A stretch of DNA of 64,000 nucleotides from assembly GCA_018398815.1 (NCBI GenBank), contig CM031626.1:39227654-39291653 (forward strand), in the 5' to 3' direction. The stretch is from Conus ventricosus. Its lineage: Eukaryota; Mollusca; Gastropoda; Neogastropoda; Conidae. Positions 23,897-34,842 of the stretch are shown in pieces (positions within the stretch are counted from its first letter, which is position 1; each line of letters starts with the position of its first letter). A program made the translations under genes and the position numbers. The notes below the pieces were generated by a model. It had not been told where the DNA came from. It searched no databases and was given only the letters and a program-made list of their open reading frames with translations.

Positions 23897-25354
23897 TACT
23901 TCACATTCATATTGTTCATGGCTTTCCCACGAAAACAATTCAAATTTGTCGGAATCCAGTGCTCAAAGTGAAAGGAAAAGGGCTACACTTTTCTTGCATA
24001 CAAGGAATACATTTCTCTTACTGTGCTTTTATTTCACGTTTCTATTCATACATTCTGACTGGACTTCTTTTCAAAAAGCAGACAGAAGTTAAAACATGAA
24101 AACAAAAGTTGAAAAACAACAACAACAACAACAACTAAGACACCAAATGAACGCAACAAACCCTAAAACAAGGAACTTCGACCTACTGGTCTTTTACAGG
24201 CAGGACAACAACAAAAACAGACACAACGAAAATTAATAGCCTACACAACTGAAAGAAAAAACAAGGGCAGGTAAACAAGTCCTAGGTCACAGACAATGAC
24301 TTAACAAGGGTTTCTGAAGAAGGGGGTCACGGGAAAGGGGTGAGGAGGAGAAAAGACAGGGTGAAAAGAGGACGTTCTTTGACAGCGCATACGAACTGTT
24401 TGGCTCCTGTATTTGTGACAGAACCATTTGTTCATGCTGGCCTAGAGTCTACTTTCGTCTCTCTCGGGCAAATCTCCAAACACTGCTAATTGCGGTGGTG
24501 GCAGTCCATCCAAGGAATGTAGACGAGTTGCACCCCACCTACATTCTCAACAACGCACAGAGAAAGTCACAATCAAGTCGACTTCCACAGGGACCAGCAA
24601 ACAGTAGGAAATGGGAATAGAACTAATGTTGCTCTCAACGAATTTTGAACCAAACAAAATCAGTAATGCTGGATTAACCAAACTAAACGAACATACTTAA
24701 GCCTATGCTTAAGGCTAAAAAAATAAAGACAAGAGAAAAGAAAGAAAAGAAGGGGGTGTAGACTATAGACGTGTTATAAATGATTCTGTACAAACAAAAA
24801 ACAAAAACAAAAAACAAACAAAAAAAACAAAAAAAAAAAAACCCAGCGTTGGGTGGCTCCCGTGAGATGTCAAGTGTCAGGTCAGCAAAGTGTTTCATCT
24901 TTACATGTAACTATCCTCTTCTTCATTCGAAAATGTCCTGAGGTGTTTGAATACAGAGGATCGTGGGCATGTCCACTCTGCACTAGGCAAAGAAAAGACT
25001 GAAAATTAATGATCAAAACTCCTGGGTCTGACGCAACTGTTGGGCCTAAGCAAACATGATAGGTCATCGATGAACATTTTCAAAATGCTAGGGATATCAC
25101 CAGTGCATTCGTTCTACCAAACATCTCCTCCTACGATTTTATTTTTACCAGCGCTATATGAGTAAACTGAGTTTTTCAGATAAACGTCTCCACCAGCACA
25201 ATCTTTTTTTTTTCTTTTTTTTTTTTTTTAACACTTTAAGCGTAACAAATTGAACACCAAGACTAACCCTCCCCTCCCCTCCCCCCCCCCAATACAGGAC
25301 AGCATGAACACTCGATTCTTTTAAAAAAAAACATGCAATGATACTGGACTAGCT
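23446..25354. other. Non-coding stretch
   Basis: Unique AT-rich DNA with a GT microsatellite (23,862-23,892), an AAC-type run near 24,115 and homopolymer tracts. No supported gene. Confidence 0.5.
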
Positions 25355-25362
25355 GTTTCATC

Positions 25363-25640
25363 GGGGACATGCCAGTTTGCCGCGTGCCAGATTGCCGAAC
25401 ACCCGCGCACCGCCGGAGGAGGTCCATACTGCAAGGCTCCCCCCTGGCGTAACCAGTGTCCCAGTCTACTCCAAAGCAGAATCGATGGTCTTTAGATTAG
25501 AGTAGGGCGAAGCCCGAGAGAGGACGAAGGACGAATGAACGAAGGCCGTTAGGCCAAGTCGTGCTCACACATTTAAGCCCGAAGGCTGAGAGAGTGCTCA
25601 AAAGTCGGCAATCTGGCACGCGGCAAACTGGCACGTACCC
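25363..25640. mobile_element. MITE with 36-bp terminal inverted repeats
   Basis: Left end GGGGACATGCCAGTTTGCCG (25,363-25,398) and right end 25,605-25,640 are inverted copies matching at 34 of 36 positions. GTTTCATC flanks both ends (25,355-25,362 and 25,641-25,648), an 8-bp target duplication. At 278 bp with no coding, it is a non-autonomous DNA transposon. An 8-bp duplication suits hAT-, P- or Merlin-type transposases; the ends alone do not settle the superfamily. Confidence 0.85.
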
Positions 25641-25699
25641 GTTTCATCCGTTCACTCCGCCTCCCCTCCCTCCTTCCCACAACTGTCTCTGTCTCCCCC

Positions 25700-26665
25700 C
25701 ATCCCCCTCCTCTACTACTTTCCCTTCACCTCCCTTTCTTTTATTCAACCCTCTTCCATCCTTACCACCCCCCCCCCCCCCCTTCCTCTCTTACTTTCCC
25801 TTCATCTTCCTTTCTTTCATTCTGCCCTCTTCCATCCTTACCCCCACCTCCCCCTTCCTCTCTTACTTTCCCTTCATCTCCCTTTCTTTCATTCTGCCCT
25901 CTTCCATCCTTACCACCCCCCCCCCCCCCCTTCCTCTCTTACTTTCCCTTCATCTTCCTTTCTTTCATTCTGCCCTCTTCCATCCTTACCCCCACCTCCC
26001 CCTTCCTCTCTTACTTTCCCTTCATCTCCCTTTCTTTCATTCTGCCCTCTTCCATCCTTACCACCCCCCCCCCCCTTCCCTCCCTCTCTTACTTTCCCTT
26101 CATCTCCCTTTCTTTCATTCTGCCCTCTTCCATCCTTACCACCCCCCCCCCCCCCTTCCTCTCTTACTTTCCCTTCATCTTCCTTTCTTTCATTCTACCC
26201 TCTTCCATCCTTACCCCCCCCCCCTTCCTCTCTTACTTTCCCTTCATCTCCCTTTCTTTCATTCTGCCATATTCCATCCTTACCCCCACCTCCCCCTTCC
26301 TCTCTTACTTTCCCTTCATCTTCCTTTCTTTCATTCTACCCTCTTCCATCCTTACCCCCCCCCCCCCCTTCCTCTCTTACTTTCCCTTCATCTCCCTTTC
26401 TTTCATTCTGCCATATTCCATCCTTACCCCCACCTCCCCCTTCCTCTCTTACTTTCCCTTCATCTTCCTTTCTTTCATTCTACCCTCTTCCATCCTTACC
26501 CCCACCTCCCCCTTCCTCTACTTACTTTCCCTTCATCTTCCTTTCTTTCATTCTACCCTCTTCCATCCTTACCCCCACCTCCCCCTTCCTCTCTTACTTT
26601 CCCTTCATCTCCCTTTCTTTCATTCTGCCCTCTTCCATCCTTACCCCATTTCCCCCCTTTCCCTT
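25700..26665. repeat. CT-rich tandem array, about 72-75 bp unit
   Basis: About 12 units of TTCCTCTCTTACTTTCCCTT...CCATCCTTACC ending in a C run. Two unit types alternate (TTACCACCC... and TTACCCCCACCTCCCCC). The long plus-strand frame (25,561-26,733) is a product of the repeat. Confidence 0.9.
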
Positions 26666-28039
26666 CCTTGCAAATGCCTTCTGCTCTTCTCCCTTGCTCT
26701 CCTTTTCATCTCCATACATCGCCCCCTCTTTGATTCTTCTATCTTCTGTCTCCTCACTCAGTTGTCTCTGTTCTCTCCTTACCCCCCCCCCCCCCCCACC
26801 TCACCTTCCCATTCGCGCCCCTCTCTTCTACTCTCCCCTTTGATCTCCCTCCTCTCCACCCTGTCACCTCTCACCACCACCACCCCCAAATTGTCGTCTG
26901 GAACAGCAGGGGAGAGAGATTGCCTTTATCATGAGTCTGATCACAGTTATTTCCCTTAGATTGTCACCAAACCCTATCGCTGCTTCGATTCGCAATAAAT
27001 TGTCACATTAAAAATGTAACCGTCTGGCACGAAAGATGTCAGCATTTGATCTCCCCTACATGCTAGCATGCTGGAGTGTTACTATCAGCTACAGATGAAA
27101 ACTGTGGATTTATGGAACATCACCACAGACAGACAGACAGAATGCGCTTCGTTACATAGACTTTTGATGATTACAAGACAAACTTTTTAGAGTAACTACA
27201 ACAATAACACTGCTCTGATGACGCTGTCACTATTCAATTGTACAAAAGGTTAATCTGGGCTTCATTATTTTGCAATGATGTCAGAGACAATGACGTTATG
27301 CTATGAGAGACAATACACAGATTATGAACTACGCCTCCCCTTCCCCCTCCCCGTGACCTTCAACAACTTCCTTTTCTTTCTGTGGCAATGCCCCCGCTAT
27401 GCCTACTACCTCCCCTCTCCCATCTTCCTACACACTTTCATCTGTGACTGGAACTTCACACTCTACTCACAAGTGTTGTGAAGACCATCAGTACCAACAA
27501 AGAAATGTTCCTGCAGGGTTTTTTTCCTCTAACAACACTCCTCATCAACTATTATTTTCTTAAAAACAACAACAACGACAACAAAAACAGCAACAATAAA
27601 AACTGTGACCTTTGTTTCTCTGCCATGTTGTGTAACTCATCCCCACGCCTCAAAACTCTAAAACAATCACATCAAACAAAATCTGGCTTTGAAAACAGCA
27701 ATACTGCATAAAATGTGGAAGAAAAATTCCAGTGGTTTACCTATCTGCACTAGGGTAAAGTCCACAGCTCACGCTTAGCCTTCGTGATAGTCTTCATTGT
27801 AGTTGTCATCACTAAACCCCATCCAACCACACAGGACCTTTTGAAAGGGGGGGGGGGGGGGGGGGGGCGGGAGGGGGGGGCTGTTAAACGTATACAAAGG
27901 CTATACCCCTGAAAAATTTGACAAACAATGAAAGCAGTTAATAATACAATAAATGATACAGTAGCTAAATTATCAACATTTTGAAGACTAATAAGACTTG
28001 GTCCTGTTGAGAACGCTGGTCATTCTGCTTAGTTTATCA
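26666..28039. other. Non-coding stretch left of the Polinton
   Basis: No gene recognised. Contains a G run at 27,847-27,880 and AAC-rich sequence near 27,570. Confidence 0.5.
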
Positions 28040-28044
28040 ATCCC

Positions 28045-28235
28045 AGAGAACAGTAATATACCAATCCTAACTCACTTCCGCCCTCAACCAGTTTTCGGGC
28101 GAAAGTGCCCTAGGATTGGTATATTACTGTTCTCTGACAAGTAAGACTTCAATAACCAAAAAATAACGATTATCTACAAACATACATACTGTGTAGGATT
28201 ATCCGTTTTCAATACTAATTTACTAAAGTTTTTAG
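28045..28235 (+). repeat. Left terminal inverted repeat with terminal hairpin
   Basis: Pairs with 43,085-43,274. The outer 91 bp form a hairpin: 28,045-28,069 and 28,111-28,135 are perfect 25-bp inverted arms (AGAGAACAGTAATATACCAA...) around a 41-base loop containing TTTTCGGGCGAAAGTG. The inner part includes the last 20 codons of the ATPase gene. Confidence 0.95.
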
Positions 28236-28784
28236 ATTTCAGTTTTTGCTTAATCCTGTGTTTTTCTTGATCGTTTTCAATAACATCATTTTCACGCAAA
28301 CATTCATCAAATGAGTCTCTGTCTTTCATGTGAAATAGAACTACAGTCTTTAACTGCTCTCTAAAGTCTTTTAAAACTGAGTTATATTTTTGACATAAAA
28401 TCCACACACTTATTCCAGCATGTCTTCCACTGAAAGCCAGTTTTGACAAAGTATTTCTTTTTTTAACTATGTCTCTTTCTGCCGAACAGTCATCTATAAT
28501 AAATAGTGTCTGCGTTCCTTCAAACAGTCTATAAAACTGTTCTAAACACTCACTCAGTTTATTGCTAGGATCAACTAAATATATGTCATCATCTGTCCAT
28601 ATAAACCTTCTATCATGATATGCTTTGTTCCATTTAAGTGTTGGGCAGAAAATCACAATATGATCAAAATTATAGCGATAAACTGTTTGTAATAGGTCTA
28701 GGACAAATATTGTTTTTCCACAACCAGTCTGCCACAAATCAATGAGCAATGAGGAGTTTTTGTCATAAAGTTTAACTGCTCCAT
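28174..28784 (-). CDS. ATP: Packaging ATPase (A32/FtsK-like)
   Basis: P-loop ATPase expected to pump genome DNA into capsids. Near its N-terminus is the Walker A motif QTGCGKT; FDHIVIFCPTLKWNK follows, then Walker B as LFIIDDC, and a downstream FSGRHAGISVWILCQ resembling the sensor/arginine region of this family. About 200 residues, the usual size for Polinton ATPases. A one-base shift near 28,735, just upstream of the P-loop, separates the likely start at 28,784 from the rest; the first ATG in the downstream frame (28,749) is probably internal. The stop lies inside the left terminal repeat. First of four genes packed on the minus strand, 16 bp from its neighbour. Confidence 0.88.
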
Positions 28785-28800
28785 GGTTTTATAGCAGAAT

Positions 28801-29423
28801 TTAATCTAATTCGGTTATTATGTTTATCATACTCTCTGTCAAAACTTGTTCAGTATAATAAAACCCTATAAGACCTAAATGTGTAAGATTAATCCAATTC
28901 AGTTCTGTAAGATTGTTTCTATTTAAGTCAACAGTGATTTTGTTGCTTGTTGTTATAACCTTCATATCCTCACCATTGTGAAGAACAACGATGGTAACTT
29001 TAAGACGTTTAACGTCTAAGTTTTGCCAGCTAATATTAATTCCTTTTATAAGGTCGTCACTAACGCCCACAACCCCATCCCTCTCCACATCTTTAAAGAC
29101 AGAAATTTCAAATATTATTGTGAACGTGTCTCCTAATTTTCTGCTTGGAAAGAACTGTAATTTTGTAGAAGCTTTTTTTAAAACTGTTTCTTTTCTGTGG
29201 AGGATGTACTGTTTTTTCCCATACGGCGTTATTTCAATTTCTTTCCGACTATTGTCGTCCGGCATAAGACTTACATGTAAAGGGCCAGAGTTGAATGCTT
29301 TTCTGAAACTTTTTTGACGGCTAAAAAATGTAAATGGGCTTATGAATTCAAATTTTATGTCCCATTCTAAATATGGTTCTAAGTGCCATTTGAGGTCAGG
29401 TTTTCGAACTATTTTTATTCATA
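28801..29423 (-). CDS. Polinton protein of unknown function, beta-rich
   Basis: About 206 residues if started at 29,423 (its ATG overlaps the stop of the preceding gene), with one frameshift near 29,410; the uninterrupted part runs from MPDDNSRKEIEITPYG. The sequence alternates short hydrophobic and polar stretches (TFTIIFEISVFKD, RLKVTIVVLHNGED), suggesting beta structure, with no membrane segment. Not recognised. Position between ATPase and the penton-like gene suggests a structural or packaging role, which is inference. Confidence 0.6.
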
Positions 29424-29657
29424 CTGGCCAACATTATTTGCCTCTAGATTGCGCAGTTGTTCTAGTTTAGGAAACTTTTTGTTGTCGCCAACCTCTTTGC
29501 GTTTATAATCGCCATCTTTAGTGTACTCAAACCCATACAAAGTGCCTATCTCACCGTTCTGTTCAAAGTCCGCAACGTCTGCAAGGTCTTTTAATTCTAA
29601 AGTTATACACCTCACAGGCGCTAATGTAACTCCGGATTCTTCTGGTCCACGCGACAT
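29415..29657 (-). CDS. Small Polinton protein, 80 aa, unknown
   Basis: Complete 80-residue frame starting MSRGPEESGVTLAPVRC and ending NNVGQYE. Acidic/basic mix, no membrane segment, no motif recognised. Stop overlaps the likely start of the next gene (TATGAATAA), a coupling seen in compact viral genomes. Confidence 0.55.
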   Translation of the reverse strand: MSRGPEESGVTLAPVRCITLELKDLADVADFEQNGEIGTLYGFEYTKDGDYKRKEVGDNKKFPKLEQLRNLEANNVGQYE

Positions 29658-29676
29658 TATTTTTTAGTACAGTTTA

Positions 29677-30365
29677 TTATTTTATTTCCAAAACAATGTG
29701 CAGGTTATCACATTTCACAACTTTTCCTGCTTTGTCTGCGATTTTTATATTAAATGATCCGACCCTCCCACAAACTAATCGTTTAAACTGTAAATTAGGG
29801 AATTGTATAATTTCATAATCGCAATATGCAGCTTTCCCTGATGGAAGAGCTCTTAAAACAGTTGAGGGCCTTCCATCATATAAGTTTTCATCAGTGCTTA
29901 GCTCATCCAAATGAACATAGAGTAATGAATGTAATGCAAGATCGAGCGGATTTTCCCCTCATAAGTAGTTTTGTTTGGTGTAACTCTAAATCTATAATTG
30001 TCAGCTGCAAAGCCTAACATTTTAGCTAGCTCTTTATCAAAATAGTAACCTCCTTCTTCTTCAGGCTTGAATGTTAACATTGTTTTTAGATTTGCATTGT
30101 TAAGTTTGAGAGTAATGTCAAAGTTACTCATTGCTTCTTTTAGTGAGCAAAACCCGTAATAACCATCAGGTATTGTTAACTGGCTAACTTTGGCCCCTGT
30201 TTTGTCAACTTTTAGAACCTTATTATTCTCCCTGGCTTTACTTATATTAAACCATACGACTTTGTAGAATATTTCATGGAGTGCGACCGTTTTGGTTCCG
30301 CAATCGTTCTTAATAGCATGTTCTAAAAACGAAGGACGGTCTTGAGTTGTTATTGTTACAAACAT
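29677..30365 (-). CDS. Penton-like minor capsid candidate
   Basis: About 230 residues in two overlapping frames (30,365-29,898 and 29,910-29,677), broken near 29,955 at a GGGGAAAA run. It starts MFVTITTQDRPSFLEH and has a recurrent pattern for a protein family in invertebrate Polintons: an early ALHEIFYKVVWFNIS, a middle ELAKMLGFAAD, then STVLRALPSGKAAYCDYEII and a final GKVVKCDNLHIVLEIK. Beta-rich and of the size of a single jelly-roll, so a penton-like role is plausible. I recognise the family pattern but not a proven function. Diverges from the next gene with only 18 bp between starts. Confidence 0.5.
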
Positions 30366-30383
30366 TTTTTAAACGAAATAAAA
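30366..30383. promoter_or_regulatory. 18-bp divergent spacer
   Basis: AT-rich spacer (TTTTTTAAACGAAATAAA) between the starts of the penton-like gene (minus) and the following plus gene. The spacing is kept at 18 bp in copy 2 (59,395-59,412), so regulatory signals must overlap the coding starts. Confidence 0.5.
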
Positions 30384-31591
30384 ATGACTGCATTTAAATA
30401 TACTGATGCAGAATATTCTGCTGCGCCGCACTACAATCTTAAAAATATAACAACTGATACTCTTGACATTTCTGTGACTCAGTCTGACGCCTTTCAAGTA
30501 AAGGTGAGTACTCCATTAGCCAAATATCTTAACCCTCCTATTAAAAAAGACTACATCCCAAAAGTGTGGTTCAGTCATCCGATGCAGTTTTACCAGAACC
30601 AGTTAAACTTTGCTGTGTTTTGTGCATCAACTGGGTGTGGAGTGTCGTATGCTGATCATTTAAATCATCCTGATCCTTTGGTGAGGTCTGTGTACAGATT
30701 TCATTTTTATTACACCTTCAGACGTATTTTGACTGAACTGCAAGCGCCATTACCAAATGACAAACCGTTTAATCCATTCAGCAACAGAATAGACATGAAG
30801 GCTTTTGAAAGGATCTGTAACGAATTCAATATTAACATCAAGACAGACTTTAGACAAAAGTTGGATCTTAATCATGGTTTAGGCACCCCTTATTTTTGGG
30901 GCGTGCACAGAAAGTATAACTATGACTGGAATCCCCTTACACATCTTTCTCTTCAGGCACAACTGTTCACCTCGGGTCCATAGAGCAAGAGCATAAAACA
31001 GCATGGACAACATTTATCTTAGACACTTCTAAGGGCCTAACTAAAGCAGGAATAGAACGAATAAACGACTCTGTTCGTACTTATGTTTGGTGTTTGCTAG
31101 GTTCGCAAGCACAAACGAGATCGAACATAACAGATCCTTCTACTGGCTTTGATGCGCAAAAACAATACTTAGCAAATTTAGAGGACGCCATTAATTCTAC
31201 AGTTGATTTACCTTCAAGCATTAAAAGATACCAAAATGTTTTACAATACGCAAGATCGAAAGTAGACTTTGCTGTTGGCACGGGTTTATACATACTGCCT
31301 TCTGACCTCAGACTCCAGATAGGCACAATAATAAACTACAATAATGAAATCCTTGTGGCAGGCAATGAACAGAAAGTTGGGAAAAACGAAATAAATTCTG
31401 AGCCAGTAATATTGCAAGCAGTAAAAAAACAAGATGACCCCCCAAGAATAAGTCATCCAATCCCCGCGGCCCAAAGCCCGAAGGCCGTTGAAGAACGCGA
31501 AAAAAATAATGACCATGAATATGAAAAGACAGCACTTGTTCTTGGATTAACTGGCCTAGGATTACTTGGTCTTTATCTTACTAAATATTAA
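30384..31591 (+). CDS. Conserved Polinton protein with C-terminal membrane anchor
   Basis: About 400 residues, start MTAFKYTDAEYSAAPH, one shift near 30,975. Contains VYRFHFYYTFRRILTE, FERICNEFNINIKTDF, NDSVRTYVWCLLGSQAQTR and a C-terminal hydrophobic segment TALVLGLTGLGLLGLYL ending in LTKY, so the protein would be anchored by its tail. I recognise it as a recurrent gene of metazoan Polintons whose role is unsettled. Its last 30 bp overlap, tail to tail, the end of the minus gene at 31,562. Confidence 0.7.
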
Positions 31592-32760
31592 CCCGACTAT
31601 TAAGAGAACTAATGCCCATAAGTGCTCGGCCATAAAGCCAACTACTTTGCTTGCAGTAGACAAAAGCCAGCTAACAACACCCCCTAATATACCCGGTAAA
31701 GAGTCTATAGCTTTACTGGCTAATTTTTTTAATAAACCCGCAAGATGATCAAGCTGTTTTTTTACCCATGATTTATCAGGTGGTGATGGAGGCGATGGCG
31801 GTGGAGGCACTGACCCGGAACCGCCACCGCCTGTAATAGCCATCACCAGTGTACTTATTGCAAATCCTAAGGCCGTTATAACGCTTGCTAATGTGACTCC
31901 TTGCTCTCTAAACAGTGTTCGGATTCGTTCTGCTAGCGTTGTGTCTTCATATAAAATTCTTTGGATAGTTTCTCTTATTCTGCTCACTTGAGTTCGCAAT
32001 TGTTCTCGGTTAGTAGACAACACTTCTAGTCTTGCTGATCTCTCTTGTTCAAGATCTTTTAGTCTTTGGGTTATTCTTTCTTTAATATTATGCCCTAAGT
32101 TGACGTCATCAGCCTCAACGAGTTTTTCTTTTTCTCTTTTTATATGCTCATCTAGTACACCAGTTTTGCTAAATTGTTTGTTAATTCGCCTCTGATGCTT
32201 CTTAAAGCATGATCAAGGGCCGTTATTTCTCGCATGGGTAGCGGTGGGTCGTGTATAGTCTTTAATGCTGTTTCTTCTGAAAAACTGGTTTCTGCTTGTA
32301 TTACTTCGTCTGCTGTTTGACTTAAATCTTGAAGTTCCATGTTTTGTATTTGGCTATCTGTTGGAAGTTCTTGCAGTGTGTTTTGAAGTTTAGCAACTGC
32401 ATCCCTATCTAATTTTGGTTTAGCAATGCCAAGGCGATTTTGTACGCTCGCAGGGAGTCTTTGTCTAATCGAACCCACGGCTAAAAACTTTGATGGGTCT
32501 TTTTTAGTTGTAAGCTGAACAAGTTGTCCTTGATCGTTTTTCACAAACAAATGGTCATCTTTTACTTCAAAATCATAAGGGGGTATAAATTCGGGAGGTT
32601 CTTGACCTAAACTTTGGTACAATGATCTAACCTTACTTTCTGTTAATTCACGCCGCAATGAGACCGTTGAGCGATGCTGTATTAAAGAAGCCGGGTTTTC
32701 GCTCATGTCGTCTCCAGAATCAAAAACATCATAATCTTCTTCACCTTCAATTCCTGTCAT
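31562..32760 (-). CDS. Coiled-coil and transmembrane Polinton protein
   Basis: About 400 residues over two main frames (32,760-32,152 and 32,023-31,562) joined through shifts around 32,040-32,150. Acidic N-terminus (MTGIEGEEDYDVFDSGDDM), a helical coiled-coil-like middle rich in Glu/Arg (QVSRIRETIQRILYE), then membrane segments VTLASVITALGFAISTLVMA and LWALVLLIVGLIF separated by a Gly/Pro-rich hinge (GGGGSGSVPPPPSPPSPPD). A well-conserved Polinton type; a virion membrane or vertex role is possible but not shown. Confidence 0.7.
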
Positions 32761-32800
32761 GTTTTTAAATAATTAACTTTTTATTTTGTTTTATAAAAAA
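32761..32800. promoter_or_regulatory. Divergent promoter region with TTTTATAAAA
   Basis: 40-bp AT-only spacer between divergent starts. On the plus side TTTTATTTTGTTTTATAAAA sits directly before the ATG at 32,801. The same string precedes the start in copy 2 (56,937-56,960) and a near copy precedes 34,095. Confidence 0.5.
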
Positions 32801-34071
32801 ATGTCACAAACATATGGCTCGATTCTTGACCTGCATGGGAAGACTGAAAGAACCCTTTGGCGTAAAGGGGAAATTTAAGCGGAATATTACTGTTCCAAAT
32901 AATCCATCTACTATTGATGCAGATCAAATTCTTACTGTTAAATTTCCAGACCTAGGAGCGGATGAAGTGATTGTGCCAGGCTCTGCGCGGCTTACTTTCA
33001 AAATAGAACTCGCTTCAACAACAGACCCAAACAGGACGGTTGTACAGAATCTGGGGCGGGCAATCGTTAAGAAAATTTCTATAAAACTTGAGGGGCAAGA
33101 ATATTTTCTTTACACAATGCAGACATATTTTTAACCTATTCTGATCTATGGCTAACCGGGAATGAAAGGGCTGACTTTGCGTTTCAAGGAATAGAAAATG
33201 AAGAAGCACTAAAACATAGAATAGGCGCCGCAGATCCTAAAGACGGCAAAAAGTATGTAGCTGTAAATTTTGCGTATGGAAATCGCTTTTCCATTCCCTT
33301 AGATTTTGAGTTGTTAAAAGCGCATGCACCATACTTTCAAGGAGCATTAAAAGACAGATTGTCATATGAACTAACTTTTAATGAATACAAACGTGTTATC
33401 AGATCCTCAGACACAGGAGCAAAGTACAGCATTTCTGACATCTCGTTAGAGTTTGACGTTGTTAGCAACCCTAATTTAGCAAGGCTGATTGAGCAACAAT
33501 ATCAGTCAAAATTAGCAATATATTACGAAAGAGTGATTCATCATACAACATATCCCAGAAGCAGGGCAGACACTATATGGAATTTTTGTTTTAGTGCCAC
33601 GGCAAAAATCGCTTAAAGGTATTTTATTGCTGTGTGAAGATGAAGAACCATTCAAAAGAGGAAGTGAAAAGTTTTTTAATCCAAAAATAACGAAAGTACA
33701 ATGTTCGATTGAGGGCAGTCCTAACCAAATCTATGCTAGCGGGCTTAAACCTTATCAGCATTTTGATGAAATAAGAAAACTGTTTGAGGTGGGAGGTGTA
33801 GAATCCAACAGTTGACCTTGTGTCTAAGATCTACACCTTCACAGTGTAAGACTTGATGATTATTTAACAACAAAATACGGTTTATGGATTGACCTAAGGT
33901 CAACGGAGGATAATCGGTTACATGAAGCGGGGGAGAAACTGTGAGAGACGTAAATAACATTCAAATTGATAAAGAAGAAGAAGCCGATAAACCACTTAAT
34001 GTACATTTGTTTTTAATAAAGATGCGCAGCTGAATATTGAAGATAACAGACTAAAAGATATACAATACTAA
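32801..34071 (+). CDS. Hexon-like major capsid candidate
   Basis: About 423 residues in several frames, starting MSQTYGSILD. Recognisable blocks in order: RNITVPNNPSTIDADQ, VVQNLGRAIVKKISIKLEGQ, a domain near 33,300 with LSYELTFNEYKRVIRS and SISDISLEFDVVSNP, then KFFNPKITKVQCSIEGSPNQ, and a C-terminal DAQLNIEDN. It is beta-rich, lacks membrane segments and is the best candidate for the double-jelly-roll capsid by size and position. The family is one I recognise from invertebrate Polintons; the fold is inference. Shifts occur near 32,860, 33,125, 33,600 and 33,800. Confidence 0.55.
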
Positions 34072-34094
34072 ATTATTTTTTATTTTATAAAAGC
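34072..34094 (+). promoter_or_regulatory. TATA-like start-proximal motif
   Basis: ATTATTTTTTATTTTATAAA followed by AGC and the ATG at 34,095. Same T-run plus TTTTATAAAA layout as before 32,801. Confidence 0.45.
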
Positions 34095-34792
34095 ATGTCT
34101 GTTCAGGTTTATCCAAATGTGCCTACAGCGCCAGAGCCGCCAAAAGAAGGGATAGCCCCCGACATAAAAACCTTCAGATTAACAAACATACACAAATGCA
34201 ACAAAAACTAGAGCAAAACCTTTCAAAATACAGCAAAACCAAACGAAGGTATTCTGCTGCCTTTAATGCTGTAACATATGTTAATACTGGAACATCAACT
34301 ATAAGTGCTCTATCAGCAGGAACAAGTGTAGGCCTCTTAGCAACAGGCGTAGGTGCGCCCGCAGCTTTACTCTAGGCGGTTGTCTTTAGCTCTCGGCCTG
34401 TGTTCATTAGCTGTAAGTGCTGATGGCAAAAAATTAAAAACTAAACTCCAAAAGCACACAGCTATGGTTCAACTAATAACAGCTAAACTTAGCTCGTTCA
34501 AACTGACAATAAATAAAGCACTAGTTGACTCAAACATCACGGATGAAGAATTTAATCGTTTACAGGCCGATTTTGATGACTACAAAAGACAAAAGTTTGA
34601 TCTTCAAAGAAAGGCGAGGGCAAGTTTTTCTCAACAGCCAGACGCCGAGCAGATAAAAAAAGAATGCTTAAAAAAAGTAAACGAAACATTAAACTCTGTT
34701 CTAAACAGCTCACATTAACAACGCCAAAAGGTGTTTATACTTTAGTTTATGAGTCCAAGCACAAAAAGACCGTTGATATTGATTCTGATTAA
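34095..34792 (+). CDS. Membrane/coiled-coil protein, unknown
   Basis: About 232 residues across two or three shifts. N-terminus proline-rich (MSVQVYPNVPTAPEPPKE), a small-residue membrane segment in the middle (SALSAGTSVGLLATGVGAPA, LALGLCSLAVSA), then a helical Lys/Gln-rich tail (QADFDDYKRQKFDLQRKARA). No function recognised. It sits between the capsid candidate and POLB on the same strand. Confidence 0.55.
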
Positions 34793-34842
34793 GAATTTTT
34801 TTTTAATTTAAATAAATATTTTGAGTTAGAAAGAAACTCAAC

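Noticed and set aside
25561..26733. 390-codon Pro/Ser/Phe-rich frame
   Set aside because: CT-rich tandem repeat; it also begins inside the MITE.
28045..28135. Bacterial-type terminator
   Set aside because: The inverted repeat is at the exact element terminus, has a 41-base loop and recurs at other termini.
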